Shown: positions 1-11,160 of the stretch, in pieces
How positions within the stretch are numbered: the stretch's first letter is position 1
How the letters are laid out: the number at the start of each line of letters is the position of its first letter
From: Mucilaginibacter sp. UR6-11
Lineage (GTDB): Bacteria; Bacteroidota; Bacteroidia; Sphingobacteriales; Sphingobacteriaceae
NCBI RefSeq assembly: GCF_020880695.1
Contig: NZ_JAJIWO010000001.1
Location: 744,001 to 808,000 of the forward strand
Length of the DNA stretch: 64,000 nucleotides
Direction of reading: 5' to 3'
Notes under the pieces: generated by a model
The model's database searches: none
What the model saw: only the letters and a program-made list of their open reading frames with translations
Told to the model about the DNA's origin: nothing
Position numbers and translations under genes: made by a program

Positions 1-243
1 ACCTAATGCACTACTAAGTCCACCTCCTGATTTTTCGTCTTGCAAGGCAAAGCTTAGTTCTGCGGTATATAAAGGTTTCTGAAGTAAGGCGTAAGCAACG
101 CCTATAGCACCACCTATAGCCGATGCAATAATTAGGGTTATCCACTTAGACCGAAGATAATTACCCCATTTCCGTATTACCAAAATCACGTCTTTTAGCG
201 ATAATTCGCCGCTGCCTGTCATTTCGTTGTTTTTCTGTGTCAT
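1..243 (-). CDS. Wzz-like polysaccharide chain-length determinant / tyrosine-kinase-type protein, N-terminal part only
   Basis: The frame opens with an ATG and runs off the left edge of the window after 81 codons, so only the N-terminus is visible. It shows a short polar cytoplasmic leader, a charged stretch and one hydrophobic segment at about residues 33-52 (WITLIIASAIGGAIG), followed by YTAELSFALQDE, which is the usual start of the Wzz periplasmic domain. Proteins of this family sit in the inner membrane and control polymer length. It lies 17 nt downstream of the SLBB export gene on the same strand, so the two are very likely co-transcribed. Whether a C-terminal kinase domain follows cannot be seen. 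Confidence 0.8.
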   Translation of the reverse strand, partial: MTQKNNEMTGSGELSLKDVILVIRKWGNYLRSKWITLIIASAIGGAIGVAYALLQKPLYTAELSFALQDEKSGGGLSSALG

Positions 244-260
244 CAATATACTCTCAACCT

Positions 261-2750
261 TTACTTTCTCAAGCTTAAAATACCCAATATAATAGCACCT
301 AATGACGCCAGGCCAGTTGTATAGCCCAATATTAATTGCCCGGTATCGCCGCGGCCAGGCAATTTTTTAGGTACAAAAATTTCACTGCCAGGTTTAACCT
401 TAGGATGAATATTGAAGAAAAGAAATTTGTTGGTCCCTTTAACAGTTCCATTAGTATATACCACATACGCCGCTCTCTTCAAAGCGCTGGGCGAGAATCC
501 GCCGGCGTTTAGAACGTATCCCTTAAATGTTTTTCCACTACTATAAACAACGGCACTTGGATATAGCACTTCGCCGTTTACCCTTACCGTTTGTTGTTCT
601 TTAGGGATTCTTAAAACATCGCCATTCTCAAGGATTAAATCGTCACCTTCTCCGGGATGAGCTAATATTTTTTTCAGATCAATACCAACGTAGTTATTTC
701 TAAATTGCGACGTATCCACGGAACTGCTTAAAGTATCTTTAAAACTACGTTGTAGTCTTCTAATCCTTTCTGCCCGCTCTTTGCTTAAGGTTATTGTATC
801 AACTTTAGTTTTATCAACACCTAGTACAGCGGCATTATCCCTTTTTAAGCTGCCACCTTCTATATCTGCAGATCTTGTTAAGCCGCCGGCGCGCTTAACA
901 AGATCCGATACCTTCTCGTTCTTTTTCTCAATAGTATAATATCCGGGGAAAATAACCTCACCTTCAACCTTTACTACTTTTTGAGTCTCATATCCCGGTA
1001 ACGTATAAACCGACACAATATCAAACGGTTTTAAAGAAAAGTTGATGTCTTCAAACTTCAGATTGGCATCAACATTAACGCTATATACCTGGGCTACTCT
1101 GCTGTTTTTTTGACTAGGATCGCTATCAAACACTCTCCGTGACACCTCAATACGCCTGGCACTTGCGCCTTCTGCGAAACCGCCCGCCTTAAGAATCAGG
1201 TCAGCTACCTTCATGCTGTCAGCATATGCAAAATCACCAGCTCTTCTAACCTGCCCCTTTATAGTCACTTTATACCTGTCATGCAAATCAAAAACAGACG
1301 TTATAGAAATACTATCTTCTCGTTGCAGTACAATATCGGCCGATGGGTTTGACATCACGTCCTGAACGTTAAAAGAAAGTTGTTGAATAGTATTGTCGGC
1401 ATTAAGTCTGATGATACTTCCCCGGCCTGTAAAGGCGTCTTCTCTTAACCCTCCTGCATTTTTAATTAATTTAGATACGCTAAGTCCGTCTTGTAATTCA
1501 AATTCGCCAGGCCTGAACACAGCCCCGTCTATTATAACTCTGTTTTCGTATCTGTCTAATATTTTCGACACCGTATATTTATCGCCACGCAGTGGTGTAT
1601 AGTTTTTATAGTCGTTTTCGCCAATATCTTTAAATCGATGTTGTTGGCCATTAACCTGATCAACCTTTATACGCTCTGTATAGGCCTGATCTGTAAACCC
1701 GCCGCTATAATCCAGTATATCTTGCAATTTTTCGCCGGGAAGTGTTTCAAAAATGGCAGGTACTTTAACCTCTCCCTTCAATTCCACGTGGATACCATAA
1801 GGTGGTACATGTATTATATCCTGATCACGTAATACAATGTTACTTTTTCTGCTCCCGTTTACGATAAAGTCATACAGATCAAGTTTACTTACCACTTTAT
1901 TATTCCTGATGATCTCAATTTTACGAAACGACCCTATATCATTGGGCCCTCCAGCTGCAAACAATGCATCAAACGCTGTCGACAGCGACGATAATGAATA
2001 TGTTCCGGGCTTCATCAGTTCGCCTTGTAAAATAACATTAATTGTACGGATATCGCCTAACGAAACCTGTACAGAAGTGCCCCTGTCAACCGCATAGTTA
2101 TTGGCGGCCAATTTACTTTTTATAGCAACAGTAGCCTGCTCAATAGTTTTGCCTGCCACATTTAATATGCCTACGCCGGGTATGTTGATATTACCTTCCG
2201 GGGTCACGGTTAATTGCCAGTTAGCTACAGAATTTCCGTAAACGTTAATGTGTAACTTATCATCGGGGCCAACAATGTAATTTACCGGCGTGGCTAGTTT
2301 TAAATTTGGCTGGAAGGTGTTGGCCTTACTATTTCTAAAAAGGCTGGCGCCAAATATTCTTGATCTGTCGCTAAACAACCCGGTAGTATTTCCCTGCGAA
2401 TCCTGGTTATTATTGTCTCCATTGCTTAATTTCCGAGAAGACTGCGTATTACCTGTCGTATCAACAGCACTAACACTCCCATCTTTCCTGCGAATATCTG
2501 CCAACCTTGATTGTAAACGCTGAGCTTGGCTGGCTGGCAAACCTCTGCTTTGCGCCATTTGCATTAACTGACTGTCATTTAATCCCTGCGATTGTGCGTT
2601 TTGTAATACCGCTTTCAATTGAGCATCAGAATAGTCATCAACGTTAAAGCTTGACATATTTTGAGGTAATGATTGAGCAAAGACAGATGAAGATAATATC
2701 AGGCTAAAAACAACAACCAGTATAGATAAGTAAATTCTAAATTTATTCAT
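261..2750 (-). CDS. SLBB-domain polysaccharide export protein (Wza-like)
   Basis: An 829-residue exported protein. I start it at the second methionine of the open frame (MNKFRIY) because this gives a clean signal peptide ending at about VFAQ; the frame itself extends 15 codons further upstream. After an Asn/Gln/Ser-rich linker, a polysaccharide-export domain starts near residue 157 (YIVGPDDKLHINVYG). Six SLBB-type repeats follow, each with a G-x-V-x-x-P-G-like strand and an AGG turn, and a hydrophobic C-terminal segment closes the protein. Wza has two or three such repeats, so this is an enlarged relative, a form common in Bacteroidota. It probably forms the outer-membrane/periplasmic exit of the polymer whose synthesis is encoded upstream. 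Confidence 0.9.
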   Translation of the reverse strand: MNKFRIYLSILVVVFSLILSSSVFAQSLPQNMSSFNVDDYSDAQLKAVLQNAQSQGLNDSQLMQMAQSRGLPASQAQRLQSRLADIRRKDGSVSAVDTTGNTQSSRKLSNGDNNNQDSQGNTTGLFSDRSRIFGASLFRNSKANTFQPNLKLATPVNYIVGPDDKLHINVYGNSVANWQLTVTPEGNINIPGVGILNVAGKTIEQATVAIKSKLAANNYAVDRGTSVQVSLGDIRTINVILQGELMKPGTYSLSSLSTAFDALFAAGGPNDIGSFRKIEIIRNNKVVSKLDLYDFIVNGSRKSNIVLRDQDIIHVPPYGIHVELKGEVKVPAIFETLPGEKLQDILDYSGGFTDQAYTERIKVDQVNGQQHRFKDIGENDYKNYTPLRGDKYTVSKILDRYENRVIIDGAVFRPGEFELQDGLSVSKLIKNAGGLREDAFTGRGSIIRLNADNTIQQLSFNVQDVMSNPSADIVLQREDSISITSVFDLHDRYKVTIKGQVRRAGDFAYADSMKVADLILKAGGFAEGASARRIEVSRRVFDSDPSQKNSRVAQVYSVNVDANLKFEDINFSLKPFDIVSVYTLPGYETQKVVKVEGEVIFPGYYTIEKKNEKVSDLVKRAGGLTRSADIEGGSLKRDNAAVLGVDKTKVDTITLSKERAERIRRLQRSFKDTLSSSVDTSQFRNNYVGIDLKKILAHPGEGDDLILENGDVLRIPKEQQTVRVNGEVLYPSAVVYSSGKTFKGYVLNAGGFSPSALKRAAYVVYTNGTVKGTNKFLFFNIHPKVKPGSEIFVPKKLPGRGDTGQLILGYTTGLASLGAIILGILSLRK

Positions 2751-2969
2751 TATTTTATGATAATCGCAGTAGCTTTTAAATCCCAAAAACTGCAATTTTT
2801 ATTCTGATAAAGTTGCCACAATAATACGGAAATTTAATTATTTAGCGGCTATAATATCACCCATAAGCTTCCAGACCATCCGTGGTTGCCTACACTCATT
2901 AACTAATCCGTTGATAACGGCAAGTGTATAACAATGGAATTAACTTTAGGTTTTTTTAAACTAAAGTAA

Positions 2970-3902
2970 TCAGGCAATGTGCTTTTCCAGGAAATCACGG
3001 TAGGCCAATTTAATGCCTTCTTCTAATTCAATGGTATGTGTCCAACCTTTGCTATGTAATTTACTAACGTCCATTAATTTTCTAGGCGTGCCATCAGGCT
3101 TCGTCGCATCAAATTTTATTTCGCCGGTATAGCCTATAATATTTTTTACCAGTAGGGCCAGGTCTTTAATAGACAGATCCTCACCCGTACCTATATTGAC
3201 TAAGCCCGGCTCGTCATAATTTTGCATTAAGTAGTAACATGCTGAAGCAAGGTCATCGGCAAATAAAAATTCGCGTTTGGGCGTGCCGGTGCCCCATATA
3301 GTAACGTCAGGCACATTTTGCGTCTTTGCCTCATGGAACCTTCTGATCAGGGCAGGTAATACATGCGAGTTTTGCGGATGATAATTGTCATTGTAACCAT
3401 AAAGGTTAGTAGGCATTACCGATATATAGTTACAGCCATACTGCGCCCGATAAGCGTCGCACATTTTAATGCCTGCTATCTTAGCTATAGCGTACGGCTC
3501 ATTGGTTTCTTCAAGTGGTCCCATAAGCAAATAATCTTCCTTAAGGGGCTGCGGCGCCATTTTGGGATATATGCAGCTTGAGCCTAAAAACATTAGTTTG
3601 GTTACACCATTTAGGTATGACGAATGAATAACATTATTTTGAATCTGCAAATTATCATATAAAAACTCCGCCCTGTAAGTATTGTTAGCGATTATTCCAC
3701 CAACCTTTGCAGCTGCCAAAAACACATAGTCAGGTTTCTCACCTGCAAAAAAATCAGCAACTTGTTGTTGATTCCGCAAATCAAGTTCTGCTGACACCCG
3801 GGTAATGATATTTGTAAACCCCTCTTTTTCCAGTTTACGATAAATGGCCGAACCAACCATACCCCTATGACCTGCAATATATATTTTGGAATTTTTTTCC
3901 AT
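2970..3902 (-). CDS. fcl: GDP-L-fucose synthase
   Basis: A 310-residue short-chain-dehydrogenase-fold epimerase/reductase that converts GDP-4-keto-6-deoxymannose to GDP-L-fucose with NADPH. Visible are the nucleotide-binding [10 protein letters not shown] at residues 11-20, the GSSCIYP segment with the catalytic serine near 108, and the YxxxK pair Y137/K141. Length is normal for the family. The usual partner gmd (GDP-mannose 4,6-dehydratase) is not in the window. The gene lies between the initiating glycosyltransferase and the exporter, so fucose is likely part of the exported polymer. Confidence 0.93.
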   Translation of the reverse strand: MEKNSKIYIAGHRGMVGSAIYRKLEKEGFTNIITRVSAELDLRNQQQVADFFAGEKPDYVFLAAAKVGGIIANNTYRAEFLYDNLQIQNNVIHSSYLNGVTKLMFLGSSCIYPKMAPQPLKEDYLLMGPLEETNEPYAIAKIAGIKMCDAYRAQYGCNYISVMPTNLYGYNDNYHPQNSHVLPALIRRFHEAKTQNVPDVTIWGTGTPKREFLFADDLASACYYLMQNYDEPGLVNIGTGEDLSIKDLALLVKNIIGYTGEIKFDATKPDGTPRKLMDVSKLHSKGWTHTIELEEGIKLAYRDFLEKHIA

Positions 3903-3971
3903 TATTGATTTATTGAAATGTTTTGAATTTCACGGTTTTGGTTGTAAGCGCCCCTTTTGAGTCATATTATA

Positions 3972-5369
3972 TTAAAATGCTTTTTCATCACCCTTTATCA
4001 CATTCCAAAAAGTAAGAAATATAATTTTGAGGTCAAGTAAAAAGGACCAGTTTTCAAGATACCATACATCGGCTTCTACCCGCTGAAGCATGTCTTCGGT
4101 TGTTTTGGTTTCACCTCTAAAGCCATTAATTTGCGCCCAGCCTGTTATGCCCGGCTTTAAAAAATGGCGCACCATAAATTTATCAACCAGTTGCGAATAT
4201 TGTTCAGTATGGATTATCATATGTGGCCTTGGCCCTACAACAGACATATTGCCTATTAACGTATTAAAAAACTGTGGAAATTCATCTAAACTTGTTTTAC
4301 GGATAAATGCGCCAATAGTTGTAATTCGCGGGTCGCCGCGTTTTGCCTGTTGTATGTCTGAATCGTTATTAACACGCATGCTTCTAAACTTATAACATTT
4401 AAAAGGCTTATTGTCTTTACCCGACCGTGTTTGCACAAAAAACACCGGCCCACGCGATTGCAATTTTATGATTATGGCCAATATTGGGAAGAGCCAGCTA
4501 AATATAAATATTATAACAAACAATGAAAATACAATATCAAATACACGCTTTATTAACCTGTTAGCCATGCTCTCCAAAGGTTCCTGTCTTATTGAGATAA
4601 TTGGTATGTGATCAAAATTTTGCACAAACATTGACCTTTTAGGATTAATATAATATTCAGGAACTATTTTAAAACGTATTAAATGTTTGTCCGCTTCAGT
4701 CATTAACTGCTCTATACGGTTAGTTTGAGAGATTGGCAGCGCGCAAAATATTTCATCTACACCATTTTCTAGTACATAACCAATACAATCATCAATACTG
4801 CCTAAGTATAAACCAATAGCCGGTATGCGCGACGCTTTATCGTCGAAAAAACCTAACACTTTATATCCGCTATGTTTATTATGTTCAAAATATTCAAAAA
4901 TATTCATGCCTATTGGTCCTGATCCAACAATAATTATATTCCTGGAGTCCATTAACAAGTTTCTTTTACTCTTTCTTATAATCAGGAATATAAACTTCCA
5001 TGACCCAACCAAAAAACCAAATAGTATAACCGAATAAAGTAAATACTCTCTTGTGATTAAATAGAAACTGGTGCCTATTATAATTATGATAAAGGATATT
5101 AACGATACGAATAACAAATATGTTTTAAAAAAACCCTGATAAGTGCGGATCGAATCTTTGTTTAATACACGCTCATATAAACCCGTAATATTTGTTGACA
5201 GTAGCCAGATCAGGTTAAACATCATTACTATAGGCAAATATTTACTGGTTGTTATTTGCACCCCCCGCCCGTCAACAATTAAATAGGCTATAAACATGCT
5301 AACATTTAACAATAAATAATCAATAAACAGATTGAGAATTTTGATAAACGCAGAGTATCTGTAAACCAT
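3972..5369 (-). CDS. Undecaprenyl-phosphate hexose-1-phosphate transferase, WcaJ type
   Basis: A 465-residue polyprenyl glycosylphosphotransferase that would load the first sugar phosphate on undecaprenyl phosphate. The N-terminal 125 residues hold several membrane helices, a Rossmann-like CoA-binding_3 region follows (IIIVGSGPIGMNIFEYF), and the C-terminal third is a bacterial sugar transferase domain. This last has the re-entrant helix region (KRVFDIVFSLFVIIF), the basic KCYKFRSM motif and DEFPQFFN...SVVGPRP. It is 15 nt downstream of the heptose kinase gene, with the same orientation. The exact sugar (glucose, galactose or fucose) cannot be told from the sequence. Confidence 0.92.
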   Translation of the reverse strand: MVYRYSAFIKILNLFIDYLLLNVSMFIAYLIVDGRGVQITTSKYLPIVMMFNLIWLLSTNITGLYERVLNKDSIRTYQGFFKTYLLFVSLISFIIIIIGTSFYLITREYLLYSVILFGFLVGSWKFIFLIIRKSKRNLLMDSRNIIIVGSGPIGMNIFEYFEHNKHSGYKVLGFFDDKASRIPAIGLYLGSIDDCIGYVLENGVDEIFCALPISQTNRIEQLMTEADKHLIRFKIVPEYYINPKRSMFVQNFDHIPIISIRQEPLESMANRLIKRVFDIVFSLFVIIFIFSWLFPILAIIIKLQSRGPVFFVQTRSGKDNKPFKCYKFRSMRVNNDSDIQQAKRGDPRITTIGAFIRKTSLDEFPQFFNTLIGNMSVVGPRPHMIIHTEQYSQLVDKFMVRHFLKPGITGWAQINGFRGETKTTEDMLQRVEADVWYLENWSFLLDLKIIFLTFWNVIKGDEKAF

Positions 5370-5384
5370 ATTTATATTTTATTA

Positions 5385-6344
5385 CTACCTGTTCAGCTCA
5401 TTAATTTCTTCTAATGTCGCTACTGCGCTGCCAAATTTTGCCACCACAACTGCGGCAGCGCTGTTTGCAAAGTCACAAGCATCTGCTATTGATAAACCAT
5501 TAGCAAGTGCAAAGCCCAGGGCAGCTATAACCGTATCGCCGGCGCCGGTAACATCAAAAACATCAAGTGCCCTGGTTGGTTTCTTAATTAATTTTCCGTC
5601 CTGATAAATTGCTATACCAGCTTCAGATAAGGTAACGATAACGGTTTCGCAGGCCGTAGTATCTGCTATTTTTTTGCAGGCCGCTTCCAGCGTGGCGTCA
5701 TCAATAATATTTATTCCAGACGCAAGCGCCGCTTCTTTTTTGTTTGGCTTTACCAGGGTAACACCGCGATATTTTGACAGGTCCTTGTCTTTTGAATCAA
5801 CAATAGTTATAACATTATTATCATTACATAATTTAATGATATTTTTTACCAGCCGCGTACTTAATACCCCTTTGCAATAGTCTGACAATATCACCACATC
5901 CAACTCTTTTACCCTGGTTTTAAAAAAGTTAAATATTTCATCGGCAATAGCATCGTTACAGTAAATCTTATCCTCTCTGTCCAACCTTATCAGCTGGTGC
6001 CTGTTTACAACAACCCTTGTTTTTATTGTGGTGCGGCGATCGTCATCTTTAGCCTGGTAATAAAAATCAGGGGCGATCTTTTCTAACTCATCTTTAACTA
6101 TATGGCTGGTATCATCATTGCCACTGATACTTATTATTGATCCTTCGCAACCGAAAGATTGTAGATTTTTGAGTACGTTGCCGGCCCCGCCCAGGCTGTA
6201 TTCTTCGCCCGCCACATCAACAATTTGCACCGGTGCCTCGGGCGAAATACGATCACATGAACCATTAATATAGTGGTCAAGCATCATATCTCCTATAACA
6301 CAAATTTTTACTTTTTTATTCCCCGGAAACTTGAATGAAGGCAT
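5385..6344 (-). CDS. hldA: D-glycero-beta-D-manno-heptose-7-phosphate kinase (kinase-only HldA form)
   Basis: A 319-residue PfkB-family kinase. The N-terminal GGAGN (residues 52-56) and the C-terminal anion-hole/catalytic motif DVTGAGD (264-270) are both present. The N-terminal half (GDMMLDHYINGSCDRISPEAPV) is typical of RfaE/HldE rather than ribokinase. The cytidylyltransferase domain of bifunctional HldE is missing, so the protein ends as a stand-alone kinase of the ADP- or GDP-heptose route. It is the first gene of the polysaccharide run, which suggests a link to LPS core or surface glycan synthesis. A different PfkB sugar kinase role is possible but less likely. Confidence 0.85.
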   Translation of the reverse strand: MPSFKFPGNKKVKICVIGDMMLDHYINGSCDRISPEAPVQIVDVAGEEYSLGGAGNVLKNLQSFGCEGSIISISGNDDTSHIVKDELEKIAPDFYYQAKDDDRRTTIKTRVVVNRHQLIRLDREDKIYCNDAIADEIFNFFKTRVKELDVVILSDYCKGVLSTRLVKNIIKLCNDNNVITIVDSKDKDLSKYRGVTLVKPNKKEAALASGINIIDDATLEAACKKIADTTACETVIVTLSEAGIAIYQDGKLIKKPTRALDVFDVTGAGDTVIAALGFALANGLSIADACDFANSAAAVVVAKFGSAVATLEEINELNR

Positions 6345-6397
6345 TGGCTAAATGATATAATAAACAAATATGTTGATCGGGATGAGTGATATCCCCG

Positions 6398-6709
6398 TTA
6401 TGCCTGGCCCATGGTACCGCCAAAATTCATCGGAAACGCCGAAGGTTCCTGCTGGATTTTTATGCGGCCGTTTGCGGCTTCAAATTTTTCAATATTATCT
6501 TCAAGTGCGGTCAGGAGTCTTTTGGCGTGCTCGGGGGTAATAATTATACGTGATTTTACCTTAGCCTTCGGCGTACCGGGCATGATTCGTATAAAGTCAA
6601 GCACAAACTCCTGATTTGAATGGGTTATAATTGCAAGGTTCGAATAGATTCCTTCCGCAACTTCTTCAGAAAGTTCAATATTCAATTGGGTTTCGTTCTG
6701 TTCTTCCAT
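6398..6709 (-). CDS. DUF3467 family protein
   Basis: A 103-residue acidic protein with the DUF3467 pattern: EGIYSNLAIITHSNQEFVLDFIRIMPG followed by a basic strand KAKVKSRIIITPEHAKRLLTAL. The family is widespread next to RNA polymerase genes in Bacteroidota; its function is not known to me. The start codon lies just beyond the rpoC terminator hairpin. A -7 box TATTTTTG ends only 4 nt before the ATG, so the gene may have its own leaderless transcript. Confidence 0.85.
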   Translation of the reverse strand: MEEQNETQLNIELSEEVAEGIYSNLAIITHSNQEFVLDFIRIMPGTPKAKVKSRIIITPEHAKRLLTALEDNIEKFEAANGRIKIQQEPSAFPMNFGGTMGQA

Positions 6710-6715
6710 AGCGCA

Positions 6716-6758
6716 AAAATAGCAAAAGCCTTCCGTTTTGCGGAAAGCTTTGCTATTT
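6716..6758 (-). terminator. Terminator after rpoC
   Basis: An almost perfect inverted repeat whose arms begin AATAGCAAAAGCC and end GCTTTGCTATT, with a TTTTG loop, begins 17 nt past the rpoC stop and runs into a T-rich stretch on the minus strand. It should end the rpoB-rpoC transcript. The same bases contain the -7 box of the following DUF3467 gene. Confidence 0.8.
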
Positions 6759-6775
6759 ATTATTTGCTTGGTTAA

Positions 6776-9700
6776 TTAAGCCTCTACTTCTTCAGCTTTT
6801 GAAGCCATCAGACGATCAAATTCTTCCTGTGAACCTACGCGGATATTTTCGTACTCGCGTAAACCGGTTCCTGACGGAATTAAGTGACCAACAATAACGT
6901 TTTCTTTCAAGCCCAGCATTAGATCTCTCTTACCTGCAATCGCCGCTTCGTTAAGAACCTTGGTGGTTTCCTGGAAGGATGCTGCAGATATAAACGATTT
7001 AGTGCCTAATGATGCCCGGGTAATACCCTGCAACATTGGGCTGGAAGTAGCCGCGATAGCGTCACGCACCTCAACCAATTTCAAATCTTTACGTTTTAAA
7101 ATTGAGTTTTCGTCACGCAATCTGCGTACAGATATGATCTGACCTGCTTTTAAGCTGGTTGAATCGCCCGGCTCAATAACAACCTTTTTATCAAAGATGT
7201 CGTCATTTTCAAGCATGAAATCCCAGCTGTCAACAGCTTCTTTCTCTAAGAAACGGGTATCACCCGCATCTTCGATAGCTACCTTCTGCATCATTTGGTG
7301 AACAATAACTTCAAAGTGCTTATCATTGATTTTCACACCCTGTAAACGGTAAACTTCCTGTATACCATTAACCAGGTACTCCTGTACTGCGGCCGGGCCT
7401 TTTATAGCCAGGATATCAGCAGGCGATATTGAACCATCAGACAATGGCATACCAGCTTTCACAAAGTCATTATCCTGTACAAGGATGTGTTTAGACAATG
7501 GCACCAGGTATTTTTTAACTTGTCCATCTTTTGATTCGATAGTGATCTCACGATTACCACGTTTAACACCACCCAGGGTTACAACGCCGTCAATTTCGGT
7601 TACTACAGCAGGGTTTGATGGGTTACGTGCCTCAAATAACTCTGTTACCCGTGGCAAACCACCGGTGATATCTCTGGTTTTACCTGTTGAACGAGGTATT
7701 TTAGCAATGATCTGTCCTGTTTGTAATTTCTCACCCTCATCAACTGCAATGTGTGCGCCTACCGGGATGTTATATCCTTTAATAAGGTTTCCTTTGGTAT
7801 CGGCAACTTGTATAACCGGGTTTTTTGTTTTATCCCTGGTATCAATAATAACCTTTTCACGGTGACCTGTTTGCTCGTCAGATTCTTCACGGAAAGTGAT
7901 ACCCTCTAATACGGCTTCAAACTGCGCCACACCGGCAAATTCTGATATGATAACCGCGTTGTATGGATCCCATGAACAAATACGATCACCTTTTTTGATT
8001 TTGCTGCCATCTTTAATATACAGGTATGAACCGTAAGGGATGTTGTTGGTAACAATAACTTTATTGCTTCCTTCTTCAACTATACGGAACTCGCCCGAAC
8101 GACCCAACACTACATCAACAGCGCCTTCTTCAGCGGTTTGATAAGTAACGGTACGAACGTTTTCAAACTCAATGATACCGTCAAATTTAGCATTGATCTG
8201 AGACTCAGCAGCAATGTTTGACGCGGTACCACCCACGTGGAATGTACGTAAGGTTAACTGTGTACCCGGCTCACCGATTGACTGTGCTGCAATTACACCA
8301 ACAGCCTCGCCTTTTTGCACGCGTTTACCGCTTGCTAAGTTACGGCCATAGCATAACGCGCATACGCCACGTTTGCTTTCGCAGGTTAATACCGAACGGA
8401 TCTCGATACCTTCAAGCGGAGAGTTCTCAATAGTTTTACCAATCTCTTCTGTAATATCCTGACCAGCTGATACCAACAAATCGTTAGTAATAGGGTCAAA
8501 CACATCATGTAAAGATGTACGGCCTAAAATACGGTCATATAATGGCTCAACAATATCCTCGTTATCTTTTAACGCGGTTGTGTATATACCTCTTAAAGTT
8601 CCGCAATCTACGGTACCAACAATCATATCCTGTGCAACGTCATGTAAACGACGGGTCAGGTAACCAGCATCAGCTGTTTTCAATGCAGTATCGGCCAAAC
8701 CTTTACGTGCACCGTGAGTTGATATAAAGTACTCTAATACTGACAAACCTTCTTTAAAGTTTGAAAGGATCGGGTTTTCAATAATCTCACCACCCGAGCC
8801 TGATTTTTGAGGCTTAGCCATCAAACCACGCATACCTGCAAGCTGACGGATCTGCTCTTTCGAACCACGCGCTCCTGAATCCAACATCATATAAACAGAG
8901 TTAAAGCCCTGGTTATCGTTGCTTAGGATGTCCATCACATTCGCGGTTAAGCGGTTGTTGATACGTGTCCAGATATCGATAATTTGGTTATAACGCTCGT
9001 TGTTGGTAATGAAACCCATGTTGTAGTTACCCATTACTTCTTCAACTTGCTTAGAAGCCTGAGCAATCAACGTAACTTTCTCAGCAGGGATATTGATATC
9101 CTTCAAGTTAAATGATAAACCACCCTGGAATGCCATCCTGAAACCTAATTCCTTAATATCATCAAGGAACGCGGCAGCACGCGCCATACCGGTAATTTTT
9201 ACCACTTCACCAATAATATCACGCAGTGATTTTTTGGTTAACAATTCATTTATATAACCTACCTCAACCGGAACGTGCTCATTAAATAACACACGGCCTA
9301 CAGTAGTATCTATAATTTTGCTTACGATATGTCCGTCACGCTCTTTAATAAGCACTTTAACCTTTATAAATGCATGCAGGTCAATTTTGCGCTCATTGTA
9401 AGCAATGATAACTTCTTCCGAAGAGTAGAATGTTAAGCCTTCGCCTTTTACAACCCGATCTGCATCAGTTTTACGGCCTTTGGTTATGTAGTACAAACCA
9501 AGCACCATGTCTTGAGACGGAACGGTAATAGGTGTTCCGTTAGCAGGGTTTAAAATGTTGTGCGACGCAAGCATTAATACCTGTGCCTCTAATATAGCAG
9601 CATTACCCAGTGGTACGTGCACAGCCATCTGGTCACCGTCAAAATCCGCGTTAAAGGCGGTACAGGTTAACGGGTGCAGCTGGATAGCTTTACCTTCAAC

Positions 9701-11065
9701 CAGTTTTGGCTGGAATGACTGGATACCTAACCTGTGTAACGTAGGCGCACGGTTTAATAATACCGGGTGGCCTTTTAATACGTTCTCTAAAATATCCCAA
9801 ACCAATGGGTCTTTACGGTCAACTATTTTCTTGGCAGATTTTACTGTTTTAACCACACCACGCTCAATCATCTTGCGAATGATAAATGGTTTAAACAGCT
9901 CGGCAGCCATATCTTTTGGTAAACCGCACTCATGTAATTTAAGGTTAGGGCCTACAACAATTACAGAACGGGCAGAATAATCCACACGTTTACCTAATAA
10001 GTTTTGACGGAAACGGCCTTGTTTACCTTTCAGGATGTCTGAAAGTGATTTCAATGCACGGTTACCTTCAGTTTTTACCGCGTTAACTTTACGTGAGTTA
10101 TCAAATAACGAATCTACAGCTTCCTGTAACATCCGTTTTTCGTTACGTAAAATCACCTCTGGTGCTTTAATCTCGATCAAACGTTTTAAACGGTTGTTAC
10201 GGATAATTACACGACGGTAAAGGTCATTTAAATCTGACGTTGCAAAACGGCCACCTTCAAGAGGTACCAACGGGCGCAATTCAGGCGGGATAACCGGAAC
10301 GATCTTAACGATCATCCACTCAGGGTTATTCTCGATACGTGTTTTTGCACCACGGAAAGCCTCAACAACCTGTAGGCGTTTTAATGCTTCGTTTTTACGT
10401 TGTTGTGAAGTTTCGGTAGCTGCCTGGTGGCGTAAGCTAAATGATAATTCGTCAAGATCAATACGTTTCAATAATTCTTCCAAAGCTTCTGCACCCATTT
10501 TGGCTACAAATTTCTGTGGATCCTTATCATCAAGGTATTGGTTCTCTTTCGGAAGAGTATCTAATATATCCAGGTATTCTTCTTCAGTAAGGAAATCCAT
10601 TTTATTGATTCCGTCACTTTCTTTAATACCAGCCTGGATCACTACATATCTTTCATAATATATGATCAGATCAAGTCTTTTTGTTGGCAGGCCCAATAAG
10701 TAACCAATTTTATTTGGCAACGAACGGAAATACCAGATATGAGCAACCGGAACCACCAAATTGATGTGGCCCATACGCTCACGACGCACTTTCTTTTCGG
10801 TTACTTCAACACCGCAACGGTCGCACACGATACCCTTGTAACGGATACGTTTGTATTTACCGCAATGGCACTCGTAATCTTTAACCGGACCAAAAATACG
10901 CTCGCAAAATAAACCATCACGCTCAGGCTTATAGGTCCTGTAGTTGATGGTTTCGGGTTTTAAAACTTCACCGCTTGAGCGCTCCAAAATCGCCTCGGGC
11001 GATGCTAAGCTGATGGTGATAGTAGTAAAATTACTTTTGATTTTATTATCCTTTTTGTAAGACAT
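6776..11065 (-). CDS. rpoC: DNA-directed RNA polymerase subunit beta'
   Basis: A 1429-residue beta' subunit, full length for Bacteroidota. The N-terminal zinc ribbon has C66, C68, C81 and C84 (CHCGKYKR...CDRCG). The catalytic magnesium loop [12 protein letters not shown] lies near residue 473, and a second cysteine cluster [11 protein letters not shown] lies in the C-terminal half. The start is preceded by AAAGGAG only 3 nt from the ATG, one of the few SD-like sequences here. It follows rpoB after a 91-nt gap that holds a hairpin of AAAGGT-type words. Confidence 0.99.
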   Translation of the reverse strand: MSYKKDNKIKSNFTTITISLASPEAILERSSGEVLKPETINYRTYKPERDGLFCERIFGPVKDYECHCGKYKRIRYKGIVCDRCGVEVTEKKVRRERMGHINLVVPVAHIWYFRSLPNKIGYLLGLPTKRLDLIIYYERYVVIQAGIKESDGINKMDFLTEEEYLDILDTLPKENQYLDDKDPQKFVAKMGAEALEELLKRIDLDELSFSLRHQAATETSQQRKNEALKRLQVVEAFRGAKTRIENNPEWMIVKIVPVIPPELRPLVPLEGGRFATSDLNDLYRRVIIRNNRLKRLIEIKAPEVILRNEKRMLQEAVDSLFDNSRKVNAVKTEGNRALKSLSDILKGKQGRFRQNLLGKRVDYSARSVIVVGPNLKLHECGLPKDMAAELFKPFIIRKMIERGVVKTVKSAKKIVDRKDPLVWDILENVLKGHPVLLNRAPTLHRLGIQSFQPKLVEGKAIQLHPLTCTAFNADFDGDQMAVHVPLGNAAILEAQVLMLASHNILNPANGTPITVPSQDMVLGLYYITKGRKTDADRVVKGEGLTFYSSEEVIIAYNERKIDLHAFIKVKVLIKERDGHIVSKIIDTTVGRVLFNEHVPVEVGYINELLTKKSLRDIIGEVVKITGMARAAAFLDDIKELGFRMAFQGGLSFNLKDINIPAEKVTLIAQASKQVEEVMGNYNMGFITNNERYNQIIDIWTRINNRLTANVMDILSNDNQGFNSVYMMLDSGARGSKEQIRQLAGMRGLMAKPQKSGSGGEIIENPILSNFKEGLSVLEYFISTHGARKGLADTALKTADAGYLTRRLHDVAQDMIVGTVDCGTLRGIYTTALKDNEDIVEPLYDRILGRTSLHDVFDPITNDLLVSAGQDITEEIGKTIENSPLEGIEIRSVLTCESKRGVCALCYGRNLASGKRVQKGEAVGVIAAQSIGEPGTQLTLRTFHVGGTASNIAAESQINAKFDGIIEFENVRTVTYQTAEEGAVDVVLGRSGEFRIVEEGSNKVIVTNNIPYGSYLYIKDGSKIKKGDRICSWDPYNAVIISEFAGVAQFEAVLEGITFREESDEQTGHREKVIIDTRDKTKNPVIQVADTKGNLIKGYNIPVGAHIAVDEGEKLQTGQIIAKIPRSTGKTRDITGGLPRVTELFEARNPSNPAVVTEIDGVVTLGGVKRGNREITIESKDGQVKKYLVPLSKHILVQDNDFVKAGMPLSDGSISPADILAIKGPAAVQEYLVNGIQEVYRLQGVKINDKHFEVIVHQMMQKVAIEDAGDTRFLEKEAVDSWDFMLENDDIFDKKVVIEPGDSTSLKAGQIISVRRLRDENSILKRKDLKLVEVRDAIAATSSPMLQGITRASLGTKSFISAASFQETTKVLNEAAIAGKRDLMLGLKENVIVGHLIPSGTGLREYENIRVGSQEEFDRLMASKAEEVEA

Positions 11066-11082
11066 AGTCTCCTTTGTTTTAA

Positions 11083-11160
11083 TGGTTAAAGGTGAAAGGT
11101 TAAAGGTAAAAGGTTTGACATTGCTGCCTTTAACCTTTTACCTTTTGCCTTTAACCTTAT
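11083..11160. repeat. Degenerate-word inverted repeat, AAAGGT type
   Basis: The rpoB-rpoC gap is filled by near-tandem copies of AAAGGT(G/T/A)AAAGG followed by the reverse-complement words CCTTTAACC and CCTTTTACC. The two arms can pair as a long imperfect stem. The same words recur at 40.9-41.0 kb and, as one arm only, at 60.86 kb. Confidence 0.75.

Noticed and set aside
2796..2969. Weak hairpin ACTTTAG/CTAAAGT after fcl
   Set aside because: Only a 7-bp A+T-rich stem without G+C core; a terminator is possible but not supportable.
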